From: Viridothelium virens
Lineage: Eukaryota; Ascomycota; Dothideomycetes; Trypetheliales; Trypetheliaceae
DNA length: 64,000 nucleotides
Reading direction: 5' to 3'
Assembly: GCA_010094025.1 (NCBI GenBank)
Contig: ML991790.1
Coordinates: 358,628-422,627 of the forward strand
The notes under the pieces are model-generated. The model had not been told where the DNA came from, did no database searches, and saw only the letters and a list, made by a program, of their open reading frames with translations. The stretch's first letter is position 1, and each line of letters begins with the position of its first letter. This document shows positions 1 to 11,100 of the stretch, one piece after another. The translations under genes were made by a program, and so were the position numbers.

Positions 1-236
1 GTTTCTACAAATAGGTCGTTTCATACAGAACTTTGACTAAGCTCAAGGCTTCTTAGCTTCAGCGGGACTAGTGAATCTAAGCAGTGCTATAGATTTGCCA
101 AAAATTCAAGCTGTTGCTACAACTTCTTTTTCTTTCCTTGCGATGGTTGGCGAGCTCGTTAAAAAGACCTACGACTGCAACCTTTCACAGTCTTCGGCCC
201 TCGTTCTTTCCCCATCATCATCATCCAAATTGCATG

Positions 237-2224
237 TCATGGCGATACTATAGGTCCACCACGAGCAAAGATATTGAGATCATCCTTGGATGGATCGTGC
301 CAGACCGTGTATGTACCAATCGTCCATGACTCTATCGACCCCTTACTAGTATGACTGGTCATTCGTCTGCCCTTCTTGATATATTCCCTATATAGCTCGT
401 GTTCAATTCTTTCTGCTACGCCTTGAACGAGAGACCGAGCACCGAGCTCTTGGACGTAGTAGCTTTTCACAATCCCATCACACAGATATCCATCGTCAAG
501 CGTATCAAGTTCGCACTGACCAATGTGCCTCTTTGGAGCCTTCTTAAGTTGGATGGGCTTCTTGACCGTAGCTGCAAGATCCAGAAAGTATCGGTGGACA
601 ATGGCGAGCTTTTCATCCGGACTGAATGGAAGGAATGGGACAAACGTGTCAATGCAGCCGGTAATTGGAACCTGTATACCGATTAGGACCTCCAAATTGT
701 GCTCTACATGGGTTGCAATGACTTACGCTCAAGGTCTCCCGGAACTCCGACTCCAGCAGGGCGTTCAATCGATTGAGGGGCTCCTGGAGTCGCGCTGCAT
801 CTGTCAGGTGCTTCAGCTCCTGCGAATAATACGTCTCTATGAGTTGTCTTCCAATATCTGTGATAATAATCCAGATTACTTGGGAGCAATCGAGCTCTAA
901 GCTGGTGACCTTGTCGATATATTTTCCTGATATTCTCGTCAGTATCTCGTCGTACGCAAGTGTCTTGATCGCAAGAAGTCGGAGGTTCGAAGATATCTTG
1001 TTTACCTGATCTCAGAATGGGTAGCAACGAATCTCGGGCCTCGTCCATCGTCTTATCAAGTCCATCCAAGACAACGACTCCGCGCTTGCCACTATTCCTT
1101 GACAGAAAATCGGTTAATCGACTTTCTTCCTTCACGCTTCGGTGAATTGGAGCTACCCCTAACAAGTCGTGGGTACTTTGCATCTGTGCAATATCTATCT
1201 ACGCCAGGTCCAGAGAAAGTAATTCTCCCATGTGACGAGCAAGCTCGTTTTTGCCATGCCCTGAAGGTCCAACGAATGCCATTACCAGGGGCGTTTTGTA
1301 CGGCGTGCAAATTTCGATGTGCTGGAGGATTCGATGCTTAATCTGGACTGCCGCGTGCCTCTGACCGATGAGATAATAGGGGATTTGAAGTAGACCAGCC
1401 ACGTTATGGTTCTTTGCAATCTGAATTTCGAATTCTCTTGGCTTATCCATTATACAAGCAGTGTGAAGTAAATATCGATGGGAGAGATTGACTGCATGCT
1501 GCAGATTGGTGTACAGCTCTCCTCTACACCACCCGGTCAGCGCGTTCAGATCCTGAGATCTGCGCTCGACTTTCTCGTAGTCCGGCCTCTCGATCGGAAA
1601 CCACAGCGATGGTGGGAGTTGAAGCGGATCGGCGCCCCATGCTAGAAGTACCTTTACCATTTCGATGGTATCGATTGAATTTGCAGCACCATGGTCGATC
1701 ACAAATGCTAGAAGTGGCATCTTGTAACCATCCTGACAAGGCTTCATTGCGTTCGGATCTGCTCCATAGTGGAGGAAGAGTTTGACAGCGAGAACTGAGT
1801 TGCAAGCAGCGGCGTAAAAGATTGAAGGGGCGACCTCCCGACTGGCTTTCCGGATATTTTGGCGGACTGTTTTCTTGCGATAACTTTGCAGATATGACTT
1901 CATTGCTTCATACGAACACCCATGCTGAATCGCAGAAGCTAAGCGCTTGCAGTCGATAGTCAGGTGACTTTGCATAATCCGTAGGGTCTTGTCTGGAGAA
2001 GTCCAGTCTTGTCCATCGTCGATCTCTGGCAGATGTCGCTCGTACTGACCGGATGGGCCAGCTTTGCGCTTCAAACCCATTACGTGAGCTGCTTCCGGGG
2101 TCACTGTAAGGTAGAGTAGGATTAGCAGTGCAGGTGGAAAAACAGTGAGTAGATTGTTGGCGGATGGAGACACAGAGAAAACCAAGAGGCGCGGGAGAGG
2201 CGTATATTTATGACTGACACTCAA
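237..2224 (-). pseudogene. Ankyrin-repeat / ClpB-type AAA+ ATPase, interrupted by an in-frame stop
   Basis: The product resembles the fungal family that joins an N-terminal ankyrin region to a ClpA/B-like AAA+ module. Visible parts are ankyrin-like helices (FYAAACNSVLAVKLFLHYGA), Walker A (GPSGHGKNEL), Walker B (VVVLDGLDKT), a sensor-like stretch (LDCSQVIWIITD) and a C-terminal small AAA domain (YVQELGARSLVQGV). Exons read 2224-1006, 926-727 and 671-237. Both introns have GT-AG ends, and the first has a TACTGAC-like branch site. The second AAA-coding stretch continues in the same frame, but a TAG at 1199-1201 sits between Walker A and Walker B, where relatives have a residue in a VVDCT-like strand. 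A 5' piece ending at 2271 (RPISAGQIPDDWRDYRDTLG) looks like an upstream exon but does not join in frame. I therefore call a decaying gene; a sequencing error or a roughly 20-nt micro-intron is possible but less likely. The true start is unknown. Confidence 0.62.
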
Positions 2225-2271
2225 GTTGTGATGGTGAGGGCAGTCTCCTATAGACTGACGTTAAACTCACC

Positions 2272-3244
2272 ATATGAAGGAAACCTAGCGTATCCCGATA
2301 ATCACGCCAATCGTCCGGTATCTGACCAGCTGAGATTGGACGCCCTGTGACAGATCTCAAATTGGAACTACTAGTGATGTGAGCTTCAATATTCCACGAA
2401 ATAAAGACGAATGCCCATCAACAAATAGGAAGTAGTCAAGAGGAACAGCTGACAGCAGGCGTGCCACCGGGATAAGTGACAAAGTACCTATCCTTTGCGA
2501 CTTGCAAGCCTCTACGTCAGTGAAGCAGTAGTCAAGATAGGAAAGTGCCGTCCTGGTCAACACCTCATAAACAAAAGTCACAAGACGTCCCGCTTACCGC
2601 ATTTACCTTTATCCGCGCCGCCTGTTGCTTCACATCGGGAGACTGATTCGACACCAGGAAGTGAGGTAAAGTGATCAGAACAAATCTTTCATTCCACATG
2701 AAGACACACCTAGCTACACTAGCTACACGCATCTACCCGCGCCCCGAGGCGCCGAGAAATTTTTTTGACTTCTCCCCGAAATGAATAGAGACAAATTCTA
2801 CAGTCCGCCAAGTGGTGCACTGGCCCGGGACCATGAGGTATCAAGAATGAGATTCGAGCGACCACTGCCACGGTGGACAGGGAGCGATGATATGAGCAAA
2901 GGGAAATGAAGGATCGACCAGGTCCACACGGCTGAAGCCAGAGAGACGTAACCACAAAGGAGAACAAAGTATGGGACTTTGAAGAAGTAGTAAGGTAGTA
3001 AAGTAGATTGTTGATGTTTTGGTAAAGGGCTGTTTCTTTCAGTCAGCCATCCATCATGCCAGTTGCATATGTCTCCACGCCAAATTTCGGCATATTTCGC
3101 CTCCGTCAGCAATGCTGCGACCGTTCCATGCCAGAAGAAGATTAGGAGAAGGGGGTAAAAAAAAGGGTATAAGAAAAATATGATACAATCCACCATCGCC
3201 ACGAACACCACACTGCATTGCACTGCACTGAGTGCCTTCCTCGC
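2272..3244. other. Intergenic, no convincing gene
   Basis: Short open frames only, none with a recognisable domain. The left edge probably carries the 5' part of the broken AAA+ gene (coding-like, minus strand, about 2272-2395). The right part would be the 3' flank of MSB2. Confidence 0.5.
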
Positions 3245-6200
3245 TCAATTCCACCCCAGCGAATTCTCCGCCATCACCGGCGCCGAGATCCCAGCTTCCC
3301 TCACACTCCGTCCATTACTACTATTCCCCGACCCTCTCGAATCCCGTCCGCCACTGCCCCACCCCCCAGCACTATTCCTGCCATACGGCGACCAACGCTC
3401 CTGATTCCCACTGCCACTCCCCCTCCCGGCCGCGCCGCTCATGAACGCCCCCGCACCCGTCTGCGACATAGCGCCGTACGTACGATCGCCACCGAGACTG
3501 CTCGCGCGGTTATGCGCCCTTTGCTCTCGGCGCCTGTTGCGGAAGCGGCGGGCGACGATGAACATCGCGGCGCCGTACGCGACGGCACCCGCGCAGACAC
3601 CGACGCCGATGCCGACCGACGACTTCCGCACGGGTTGCGAGGCGCCGGAGTCGCTGCCGATGGGGCTGCCGCCGTTGCTGGCGGAGGTGGAGGCGCCGGA
3701 TGGGTCGTTCGGGTTCGGCTGGCCGGTGCTGCCTGGGCTGCCGTTGCCGATGAGGCCTTGGCCGGCTTGGATGGGGAAGGAGGGCGAGACGAGGTCCATG
3801 AGGGTCTTGACGCTTGGGTCTGGGTTGTTGTAGATGGCGGAGATGGGGGTGTGGATGTTGAGGGAGAGGGCGTTGACTTGGTCGGATGGGATGTAGAAGA
3901 GTGCGAGCGTGGTGATGTAGTGAAGGTCCTGAGTCGTGTCGTACGGCTGAAGCGAGTGCATGGCGATGGAGTTTAGATCGATGTCAAGGCCGTGGCTCAC
4001 ACCTTTTGGCAAGAATTGGAAGATTTGGCTGGCAGAGCCGTACGTTGAGGCAACGAAGGGGTAGTTAAGGGAATAACCGAACCCAATCTGGACGAGAGTA
4101 GAGTTGTTCGGTTGTGGCTGCATACCGCCAGGAGGTTGAATGATGCGCGGTATGCTAGTGGGGATGCCAGTCTCACTTGGTGGAGGAATTGACCCACTCG
4201 GCGTTGGTGTGAAGATGATGCTGGAACCAGCATTCAGTGTCGTCGCAGCATCAGTTCCAATGGGCTGAATCGACTCAGGTGGCGTTGCAGCTGCGGTCGG
4301 TGGAGAACTCAAGCCAGGGACCGAGCCTTCCACGGATGCGGTTGAGGGTGGAAGCATGGTTTGCGTCCCGCCAGTAGCCTCCGTCGATACTCCACTAGTC
4401 AGCCCAGAGGATCCTGTCGCCGTTGAAACACCAGTAGACCCAGTGTCAGTCGGAGATGGCAAGCCAGTCTGTGAGCCAGGGATCACTGTAGGAAGAGTAG
4501 CACTACCACTGGTCTCGGAGCCCGGAGTCGAAATGCTACTGCCAGTTGCTCCAGTCGCAGACGCTCCTGTCCCAGACACTCCAGTGCCGGAAGGAGAAAT
4601 TCCAGAGGGAGTGACACCAGTATCAGAGGGAGTAACACCAGTACCAGAAGGAGAAACCCCAGTGGGAGTAACACCAGAAGGAGAGATCCCAGAAGGCGTA
4701 GGAGGCGAAGGAGTACCAGGAGTTGAACCAGGGATGACTGTAGGAACCGAAGTTCCACCAAGGCTCGTAGTAAAGCCCGTGGTGAGCGGAATACTCTCAG
4801 TAGCAGAAGGTGCACCTGTCTGAGTGTCTGAAGGGAAACTGATGACAGTGGAGCCACCAGAAGTCAGTGGCACAATTGGAACTACTGAGCCAGAGCTGTC
4901 GGTAGTGTAGCTAGAGACCTGACTGGGCTGTGCTGGAGAAGTAGAACCTGCTCCGGTAGACACAGGGATAGGCACAGCACCAGTAGTACCAGTAGCTCCA
5001 CCATTGAGAGCTGTCGAGACTCCAGAATGCAGGGCGGACGATGCAACTGAGAGCTGACTAGAAATCTCAGATGCCACCGAAGATGATATGGCAGACTGAT
5101 CAGTTGCTGTCGCAACCACACTGGCGAGCGAGGAGCTGAGCGATTGACCAAGGCTAGAGACTATGCTAGACTCGGCTGATGATACTATTGGCAGAATACC
5201 GCTACCAGTGCCAGAGCCAGTCGGTTGCGTCAAAATCCCGCTGGTGATACCCGATACAATTGACGATTGTGCTACTGAGATGACGCTGCTGAGGTCTGAG
5301 GCGACCGGAGCTGTAACGCTTAGCGCAGAGCTTATGATAGGTGGTGTCGAAATTCCAGTGGTAGGGAGGCCATCTGTTCCAGTCGTAACCGTCGGGACAA
5401 CAGTATTGAGAGACGTCGTGGGCAAGCCATCGGTACCGGTCGAAACAGTGGGGACAACGGTGTTTGAAGATGTCGTAGGAAGACCGTCGGTACCAGTGGT
5501 AATAGTTGGGACGACAGTAGCTGAACCAGAATCTGATCCAGAAGCGCCGGTGCCAGATTGGCTAGGCAGCGAAATAGCGGAGGTAATAGGTAGCCCCGTA
5601 CCAGTAGCACTTGTGCCAGGAAGCGTAATGCCTGAGGTGAGAGGCAATCCAGTACCAGAAGCGCTAATCCCTGAGAGAGAAATACCTGAAGTAAGGGGCA
5701 AACCAGTCCCAGAAGTGCCTGGCAAAGTGATGCCCGATGTAAGCGGCAGACCAGTCCCAGAAACCAGACTTGGGGAACCACTGGTTGCGGAGCCACTGGT
5801 TGCGGAACCTGATGCGCCTGTACCAGGGTAACTGATGATAGAGGTAAGCGGTAGGCTCGTCACTCCACCAGTGCTTCCAATAATGGGAGGAATACCAGTC
5901 TCGGAAGTGGTGTTAATGGATGTCTCAGGGGAGGTTTGGCTTTCTCCACCGGCTGTTGTGGTATCAGTGCCAGTCACCGCGGTCGTGCCAGTTCCAGCCA
6001 GTCCAGAAGATACTTCTGAGACGGCAGAAGAGATGCCTGAGGTTAGCCCTGAAACGACCGACGACACTCCAGACGCAAGGCCAGAAGTTACAGATGGGAT
6101 TATACCGCCGGTGCCTGTGGCGCCTGTAGCCGAAATGCCAGTGGCGGACGTGGATGTTTCAATGGTCGAAGGACTGGAAGTTCCAGTTTGGGAAGAGCCA

Positions 6201-8152
6201 GGCAGCCGTGAAGCAGTGGAAGCACCTGATGACCCACTGCTTGTTCCCAAAATAGTCGACAACCCAACAATAATACCACCTGAGCTCGATGAGGAGGCAC
6301 CTTCTGCCGTGGATGGGCTTGCTGAGAGGCCAGTTGGGAGGCCAGTTGGGAGGAGGGTTGTCTCCGGAAGACCTGAAGTCGTTCCCACTGATGGCTTTGT
6401 TGTATCTGTAGGTCCGGTGGTTGAGCTGGAAGTGCTGCCTGATGGGGAGACAGGGCTGGTAGGGACACCTCCAGTCGACCCAACTGAGCTGGATCCTTCT
6501 GTTGTGCCGCTGCTGGTCAAAGTACTTTGCCCAGTCGATGTCTCAGAAAGTATAGGAGAGAGACCGGTCGAGACTGCAGATGTGGCACTGGATACGATGC
6601 TGCTGGCGCTCGAAACTATAGAAGAGAGCACCGATGACAGGGAATTTGTAGGTGGTACAACAGGAACAATGGTAGAGCCACCCGTCGAACCAACGACAGT
6701 CGTCGAAGGTATCGATGACGATTCCTCAGAGCTTGAGGCAGAGCTTGAGGCAGAGCTTGAGGCAGAGCTTGCTGAATAGCTGGAAGCACTTGTGGAAACA
6801 GTTGGTTGAATTGTTGTAGATGGTGAGGAACCAGTCGAGCCTCCACCAAGGACAGAGCTAAACAAAGAGCTCACGCTGTTCAAGAGCGGGGCCGAAGAAG
6901 AAGATGTTGTCGCGCTTGTTGTTGGCGTTGTTGACGTTGACGGTGTCGGCAGAATGACAGTCGAAGGAAGTCCGCTACTGGAGGCTTGACCTGATGATTC
7001 ACTCGACGAAACAATAGACGACTGCGTGGTTGAGGATGCCGTAGTACTTGACGGCGTTGTCGTCGGCGATAGTGTTGGCTGAAGAGGATTTGAAGGTACT
7101 CCATTGCTCGAGGCAAAGGTTGGTCGAGTGGAAGGTTCTTCAGGCGGAATCTCGCTGTTCGCAGTGGTTGAAGATTCGATGCCGGAGGATGCAGTAGGCG
7201 AACCAGTTGTCGATGGCGTTGTTGATGTTTCTGACGAATCTGTCGCCGATGATACACTCGTCTCCGAAGTCTTCGAGGTTGTGGACGGTGTCGGTGGGAC
7301 TATGCTGGTCGGGAGGCCTAAAGACGAACCAGGGACACTCAGCGTCGTTGGAATCGATGTTGTAGCGCTTATCGCCGTGGTAGACTCAACAGATGCCGCA
7401 GACTCGGAGGCCGCCGACGCTGACGCCACTGAAGCTGCTGAGGCTGCGGAGCCGGCGGACTGGGCTGAGGCAACGGACTGTGCGGACGCAACAGATGCAG
7501 CAGATGCAGCGGACGCGGCTGACGCAGCAGACTGAGCAGCCTGAGCAGAAGCTACCGAAGCTGCTGAAGCTGCAGATACGATTGAAGCTCCAGAGGCAAC
7601 TGAAGCTGCCGAAGCGACTGAAGCCGCAGAGGCTGCCGATGCAACAGATGCATACGACGCAGCGGCCAAAGAAGCAGTGTCGGCTGCCGATGAGGTTATC
7701 GATGACGATGTTATTGACGATGATGTTGCTGACGATGAAGAGCCCGTTCCAACCACAGTTGAGTCGGGAATGATACCATCGTTCGTTGTCGTCTGCGTAG
7801 GCGTTGACGCTGACGTTGTCGTTGCCGCTGGCGTTGTCGTCGTCTCTGGTATTGTCGTCGGCGTTGTCGTCGTTGATACGGCTTCAGATGTTGTGCTTGT
7901 ACTTGATGGCGCGCCCCCAATGAGTGAACTGATTGCTGCCGATACGCTATTCGCTAGTGACTGCTCTGTTGTAGTGACGTTCTCTCCCGACAGGACCTGC
8001 CGTCTTATCAATCGCGGGAAGTAGTATTTGGGCCGCGAATCAGGTCCATCCTGTTGTGGGGGCGCCGGCGCAGCATCCGCTATCGTAAGTATAGGTCCAT
8101 GAACCGACATTAAGGCGAGCACAGCCGCCCAGGTAATTACTGATGACTTCAT
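3245..8152 (-). CDS. MSB2: Msb2-type signalling mucin (membrane sensor)
   Basis: A single-exon gene of 1635 aa; the first ATG of the frame is at 8152. It begins with a signal peptide (MKSSVITWAAVLALMSVHG...). Then comes a very long Ser/Thr/Gly/Pro region with an Ala-Ser block (about 7440-7660) and two repeat families. Near the C-terminus is the conserved Hkr1/Msb2-homology domain (about 4110-3750, with VQIGFGYSLNYPFVAS, MHSLQPYDTTQDLHYITTLA and IPSDQVNALSLNIHTP). One membrane helix follows (VGIGVGVCAGAVAYGAAMFIV, about 3620-3555), then a basic RFRNRRREQR stop and a cytoplasmic tail of about 100 aa. In fungi Msb2 is the O-glycosylated sensor upstream of the filamentation/pathogenicity MAP-kinase cascade, acting with Sho1 and Cdc42. 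That role is family knowledge; the homology domain and the architecture are visible. The plus-strand reading frames over this gene are compositional shadows. Confidence 0.92.
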   Translation of the reverse strand: MKSSVITWAAVLALMSVHGPILTIADAAPAPPQQDGPDSRPKYYFPRLIRRQVLSGENVTTTEQSLANSVSAAISSLIGGAPSSTSTTSEAVSTTTTPTTIPETTTTPAATTTSASTPTQTTTNDGIIPDSTVVGTGSSSSATSSSITSSSITSSAADTASLAAASYASVASAASAASVASAASVASGASIVSAASAASVASAQAAQSAASAASAASAASVASAQSVASAQSAGSAASAASVASASAASESAASVESTTAISATTSIPTTLSVPGSSLGLPTSIVPPTPSTTSKTSETSVSSATDSSETSTTPSTTGSPTASSGIESSTTANSEIPPEEPSTRPTFASSNGVPSNPLQPTLSPTTTPSSTTASSTTQSSIVSSSESSGQASSSGLPSTVILPTPSTSTTPTTSATTSSSSAPLLNSVSSLFSSVLGGGSTGSSPSTTIQPTVSTSASSYSASSASSSASSSASSSEESSSIPSTTVVGSTGGSTIVPVVPPTNSLSSVLSSIVSSASSIVSSATSAVSTGLSPILSETSTGQSTLTSSGTTEGSSSVGSTGGVPTSPVSPSGSTSSSTTGPTDTTKPSVGTTSGLPETTLLPTGLPTGLSASPSTAEGASSSSSGGIIVGLSTILGTSSGSSGASTASRLPGSSQTGTSSPSTIETSTSATGISATGATGTGGIIPSVTSGLASGVSSVVSGLTSGISSAVSEVSSGLAGTGTTAVTGTDTTTAGGESQTSPETSINTTSETGIPPIIGSTGGVTSLPLTSIISYPGTGASGSATSGSATSGSPSLVSGTGLPLTSGITLPGTSGTGLPLTSGISLSGISASGTGLPLTSGITLPGTSATGTGLPITSAISLPSQSGTGASGSDSGSATVVPTITTGTDGLPTTSSNTVVPTVSTGTDGLPTTSLNTVVPTVTTGTDGLPTTGISTPPIISSALSVTAPVASDLSSVISVAQSSIVSGITSGILTQPTGSGTGSGILPIVSSAESSIVSSLGQSLSSSLASVVATATDQSAISSSVASEISSQLSVASSALHSGVSTALNGGATGTTGAVPIPVSTGAGSTSPAQPSQVSSYTTDSSGSVVPIVPLTSGGSTVISFPSDTQTGAPSATESIPLTTGFTTSLGGTSVPTVIPGSTPGTPSPPTPSGISPSGVTPTGVSPSGTGVTPSDTGVTPSGISPSGTGVSGTGASATGATGSSISTPGSETSGSATLPTVIPGSQTGLPSPTDTGSTGVSTATGSSGLTSGVSTEATGGTQTMLPPSTASVEGSVPGLSSPPTAAATPPESIQPIGTDAATTLNAGSSIIFTPTPSGSIPPPSETGIPTSIPRIIQPPGGMQPQPNNSTLVQIGFGYSLNYPFVASTYGSASQIFQFLPKGVSHGLDIDLNSIAMHSLQPYDTTQDLHYITTLALFYIPSDQVNALSLNIHTPISAIYNNPDPSVKTLMDLVSPSFPIQAGQGLIGNGSPGSTGQPNPNDPSGASTSASNGGSPIGSDSGASQPVRKSSVGIGVGVCAGAVAYGAAMFIVARRFRNRRREQRAHNRASSLGGDRTYGAMSQTGAGAFMSGAAGRGSGSGNQERWSPYGRNSAGGWGSGGRDSRGSGNSSNGRSVREAGISAPVMAENSLGWN
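5364..5528 (-). repeat. Intragenic 57-bp tandem repeat in MSB2
   Basis: Three 19-residue units with the core VVPTV(S/T)TGTDGLPTT lie head to tail in the mucin region. Spacing is 57 bp and units are in frame, so copy-number change would alter ectodomain length without breaking the gene. Confidence 0.75.
5555..5775 (-). repeat. Imperfect intragenic repeats (GTGLPLTSGI type) in MSB2
   Basis: About four diverged copies of a GTGLPLTSGI(T/S)LPGTS-like motif, in frame within the Ser/Thr-rich ectodomain. They sit directly beside the 57-bp repeat block. Confidence 0.65.
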
Positions 8153-11100
8153 CTTCAAGTATTATGTGGAGTATACGTAACAGGTCGCTAAACAGAACAA
8201 GGTAGATTGGAAAAGGCCTCCCAAAGTTAGCATCACGTTGTGGAGCGTGGTAAGGGCAAAGCTTACAATCAGGATTTGGTATAAACGAGTGGACTTGACA
8301 ATATGTCAAGGATCAAAGGAGTGAGGCTGTTAGGAGATGCTGTTAGACATGGCAGGTTTTCAGTGGTTGAGGCAAACTCACTGTGCTGTATGAGCACTGG
8401 AGGGATGTGAATGAAGCCTTCCTGTGAATTTCCCGGAAAAGGTTGTTTGTATGGTGTAACAATCAATATTCCCCAGACATCTCCCCCTACCGACCGCTCG
8501 TGGTAAAGATTGTTGATTCACCAGCCAGGAGATGTCCGACTGTTATTTTTTGCAAGAACCGAGACCAAGCCTAGACGACGGGGAAATTGAGGGACGGTGG
8601 ATTTCCCTTGTCCGAAAAATGAGTGCAGCCAAGCGAAAGCCACAGGAGAATGGAGGAAATATGGCGACAAATATTACGTGCTCGCCGTTGGCCGTCAATG
8701 ACAAAGAATTGAATGGCTGCAGGCGTGAGACCGACCAATGATAGCTCGATTACTTGTTATCTTTATTTCAATTCCAGCGGGAGCCTTCCGATCTTGGGCT
8801 TCTTGAAGTAAATTGCGTGGAAATTGGTGTAGTCGTCCTCGTGGTTGGGATCCAGAAACGAGGGTTTGGTGGAACAAAGTACAGAAAGGGAGCGGGTGCA
8901 GGCTTGGAGGCGTCCAGACGGTCGGATTTAATCAGCGAACCGGGGGATTATTATATGCTAATTCCGCAGTGTCAAAGTTGAAAGGCAATGAGTGTCCGTA
9001 AGGGAAGGCGGAGAGCAGGTGTCGAGCGACAGCCGGATTGGAGATTTCCTCTGCGAAAGGGGCCCTGTGTACGGTAGGATGCGACGGGATGGGATGGTGA
9101 CAGGTGACGGGGAGATTGGCCAGCTGCGAACCCTCTCAGCGCAGCGCGGTCGTCAGTCGAGTGTCGCAAATGCGTCGAGCGTGGTGGCGGGGAGAGAGGT
9201 GAGGGTCGCCGTCGGATGGATGGGGGCGGACGAGGAGGTGAAGAGTGAGGGCCGGAAGAAGAGGGAGATTGCGGGTTTGGCAGAGAGTCTCGGTGGTGCT
9301 GCAAGGCCACTGGCACCACTGGCACCGCTGGGGCAGGCACGGCAAGCTAGGGTAGGCGTGGGAAAGTAACTAACTCGACCCAGCTAAACCGAGCTAGACC
9401 CAGCTAAACCCAGCTAAACCCAGCGAGATGCCCGGCAGGAGCAGGCTGGACAGAATTGCCAAAGCACCAAAGGCTGCACAAATTCTCCTCCCGATTTCCC
9501 ACCAATTCCCCACCAATTCCACGCCCGGCCAACCGCACCCTTGGCCTGCCAAGCTTCTTTTGGTACACGACAATCACGTTGCAGCGCCCACCCCTGTGCA
9601 TTTAATCTCTCCCTCAGGCTCCTTCCTCGTGCCCCGATTCTCTCGAAGCACGCTTATCATTAGCAGCTCTCTACCTAACCGATTCACCGCTGCCACTTCC
9701 ATTCTCTCACTGCTGCAGGAGCACTGGAGTCTTCCAAGTGCAGAGTGCCAATAACGCGCCCCATCCTCGCGGCTAAGCACTAGTTATTGGATCTGTCCGT
9801 TAAAGGTAGCAGCCGTGTCCAGCTGTTGCGCATTATCACGGTAAGGTAGCCGAGTTTGCTGCGGCCAGCGGCTTGGGACCAATGGACCAAGCGACCAAAA
9901 TAGCACCAGCAGAGTAACCACCGTAACCCTTAGGCGCCAACGACTCAATTGCTATTTGCTATTTGTCCTTTGCCCTTTAGCTTTCGATCCTCATTCCTCA
10001 CGTTCTTGCCGATGCTGACGGTGGTCGAGATGAAAAGCAACGTGACCGTAGCCGAACTGCATTTCGTCATGTTTCTCCCTCTCGTCCAGTCTGGTGGTGC
10101 TGCGACCCCTCTGCTTGAGATCATGGTTGTTTGACCTCCTTGCCACACTTATGCTAGGAAGCACAGGACAAGGGCCAGATCGCAGGGTTACTCTTGACGG
10201 CCAAGTCGATGGCGGCGTGAGCGACAGGGATCTCCCTGTTGGTGTCAAGGGCGAAGCTCACGTTCCTGGCCGAGGTCAAGGGCAGCCGGCGACCAGGATG
10301 CAAGCCGTTTTCTCGTGGGGCACGCCCCTTCCGACTGTCAATTTCCCGATCGCAGCCAGTCGTGAGCCTTCAGGAGGCGTACAGCAAAAGCCGCAATCCG
10401 ACTCCTCTGGTGCCTCTCATCCAAAGCGATCTCCACCTCCGCCCGTTGCCACCATCCTTATTGTCGTTAGCCTGATGCCTCTTTTTCTTTAGGCTCTCGT
10501 TGGAGAGATTGAGGGGCGCTTCATGCCTAAAGTAATAACCTTCAATCGCTCGAAGTCTTCGGCGCGCGTGTCTTAATCCACCGCGTCAAATATGATTGAT
10601 TTCACTTTTTGTTTTCATCAGCAAATTACAGAGAATCATGGTACGGTCGAGAACTGTCCCATCGTTTTCCACCTCCTGATTAGCGTCGATCAATACGATG
10701 GTAAGCCATCGAAAGCAACATTTGTTTTTCCGCAGCTCTCCGTACCGCTCAACCAGAGTTCAAGTTTGTGGAATAATGCGTGTTTAGTAGTACAGAAACT
10801 ACCGTTACAATAGATTGTCTTTCTAGTGTATGCAGCCATGTCACTTCAATAGTCGAACCTTGTGTTGTTGTAGGTAAAGGCTGAGTAAAGACTCTACGCT
10901 AAGGGATACCATACCTATGGCACACATGCTTATCACCTTCAAGCTTAATTACAAATGGCGAAGAAAAGAAGGGAAATCAGTTTCAAACTCTTCCAGAATT
11001 CTTGTTACCTCGTGTGTCCAGGGTTCACGGCATCCTGCCTGCAGCCTTACGCCCCTGGGGTTTGTCTGTCGAACCAGGCCGGTCCAGCCTGCATCGCACG

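Noticed and set aside
927-1005. Frameshift in the AAA+ gene after the Walker B region
   Set aside because: Explained by a normal 79-nt GT-AG intron with a TACTGAC-like branch site.
5835-6779. A 314-codon plus-strand open frame
   Set aside because: It lies wholly antisense to the Ser/Thr-rich MSB2 coding region. Its Val/Pro/Glu composition is the complement of that repeat-like sequence and no domain is present.
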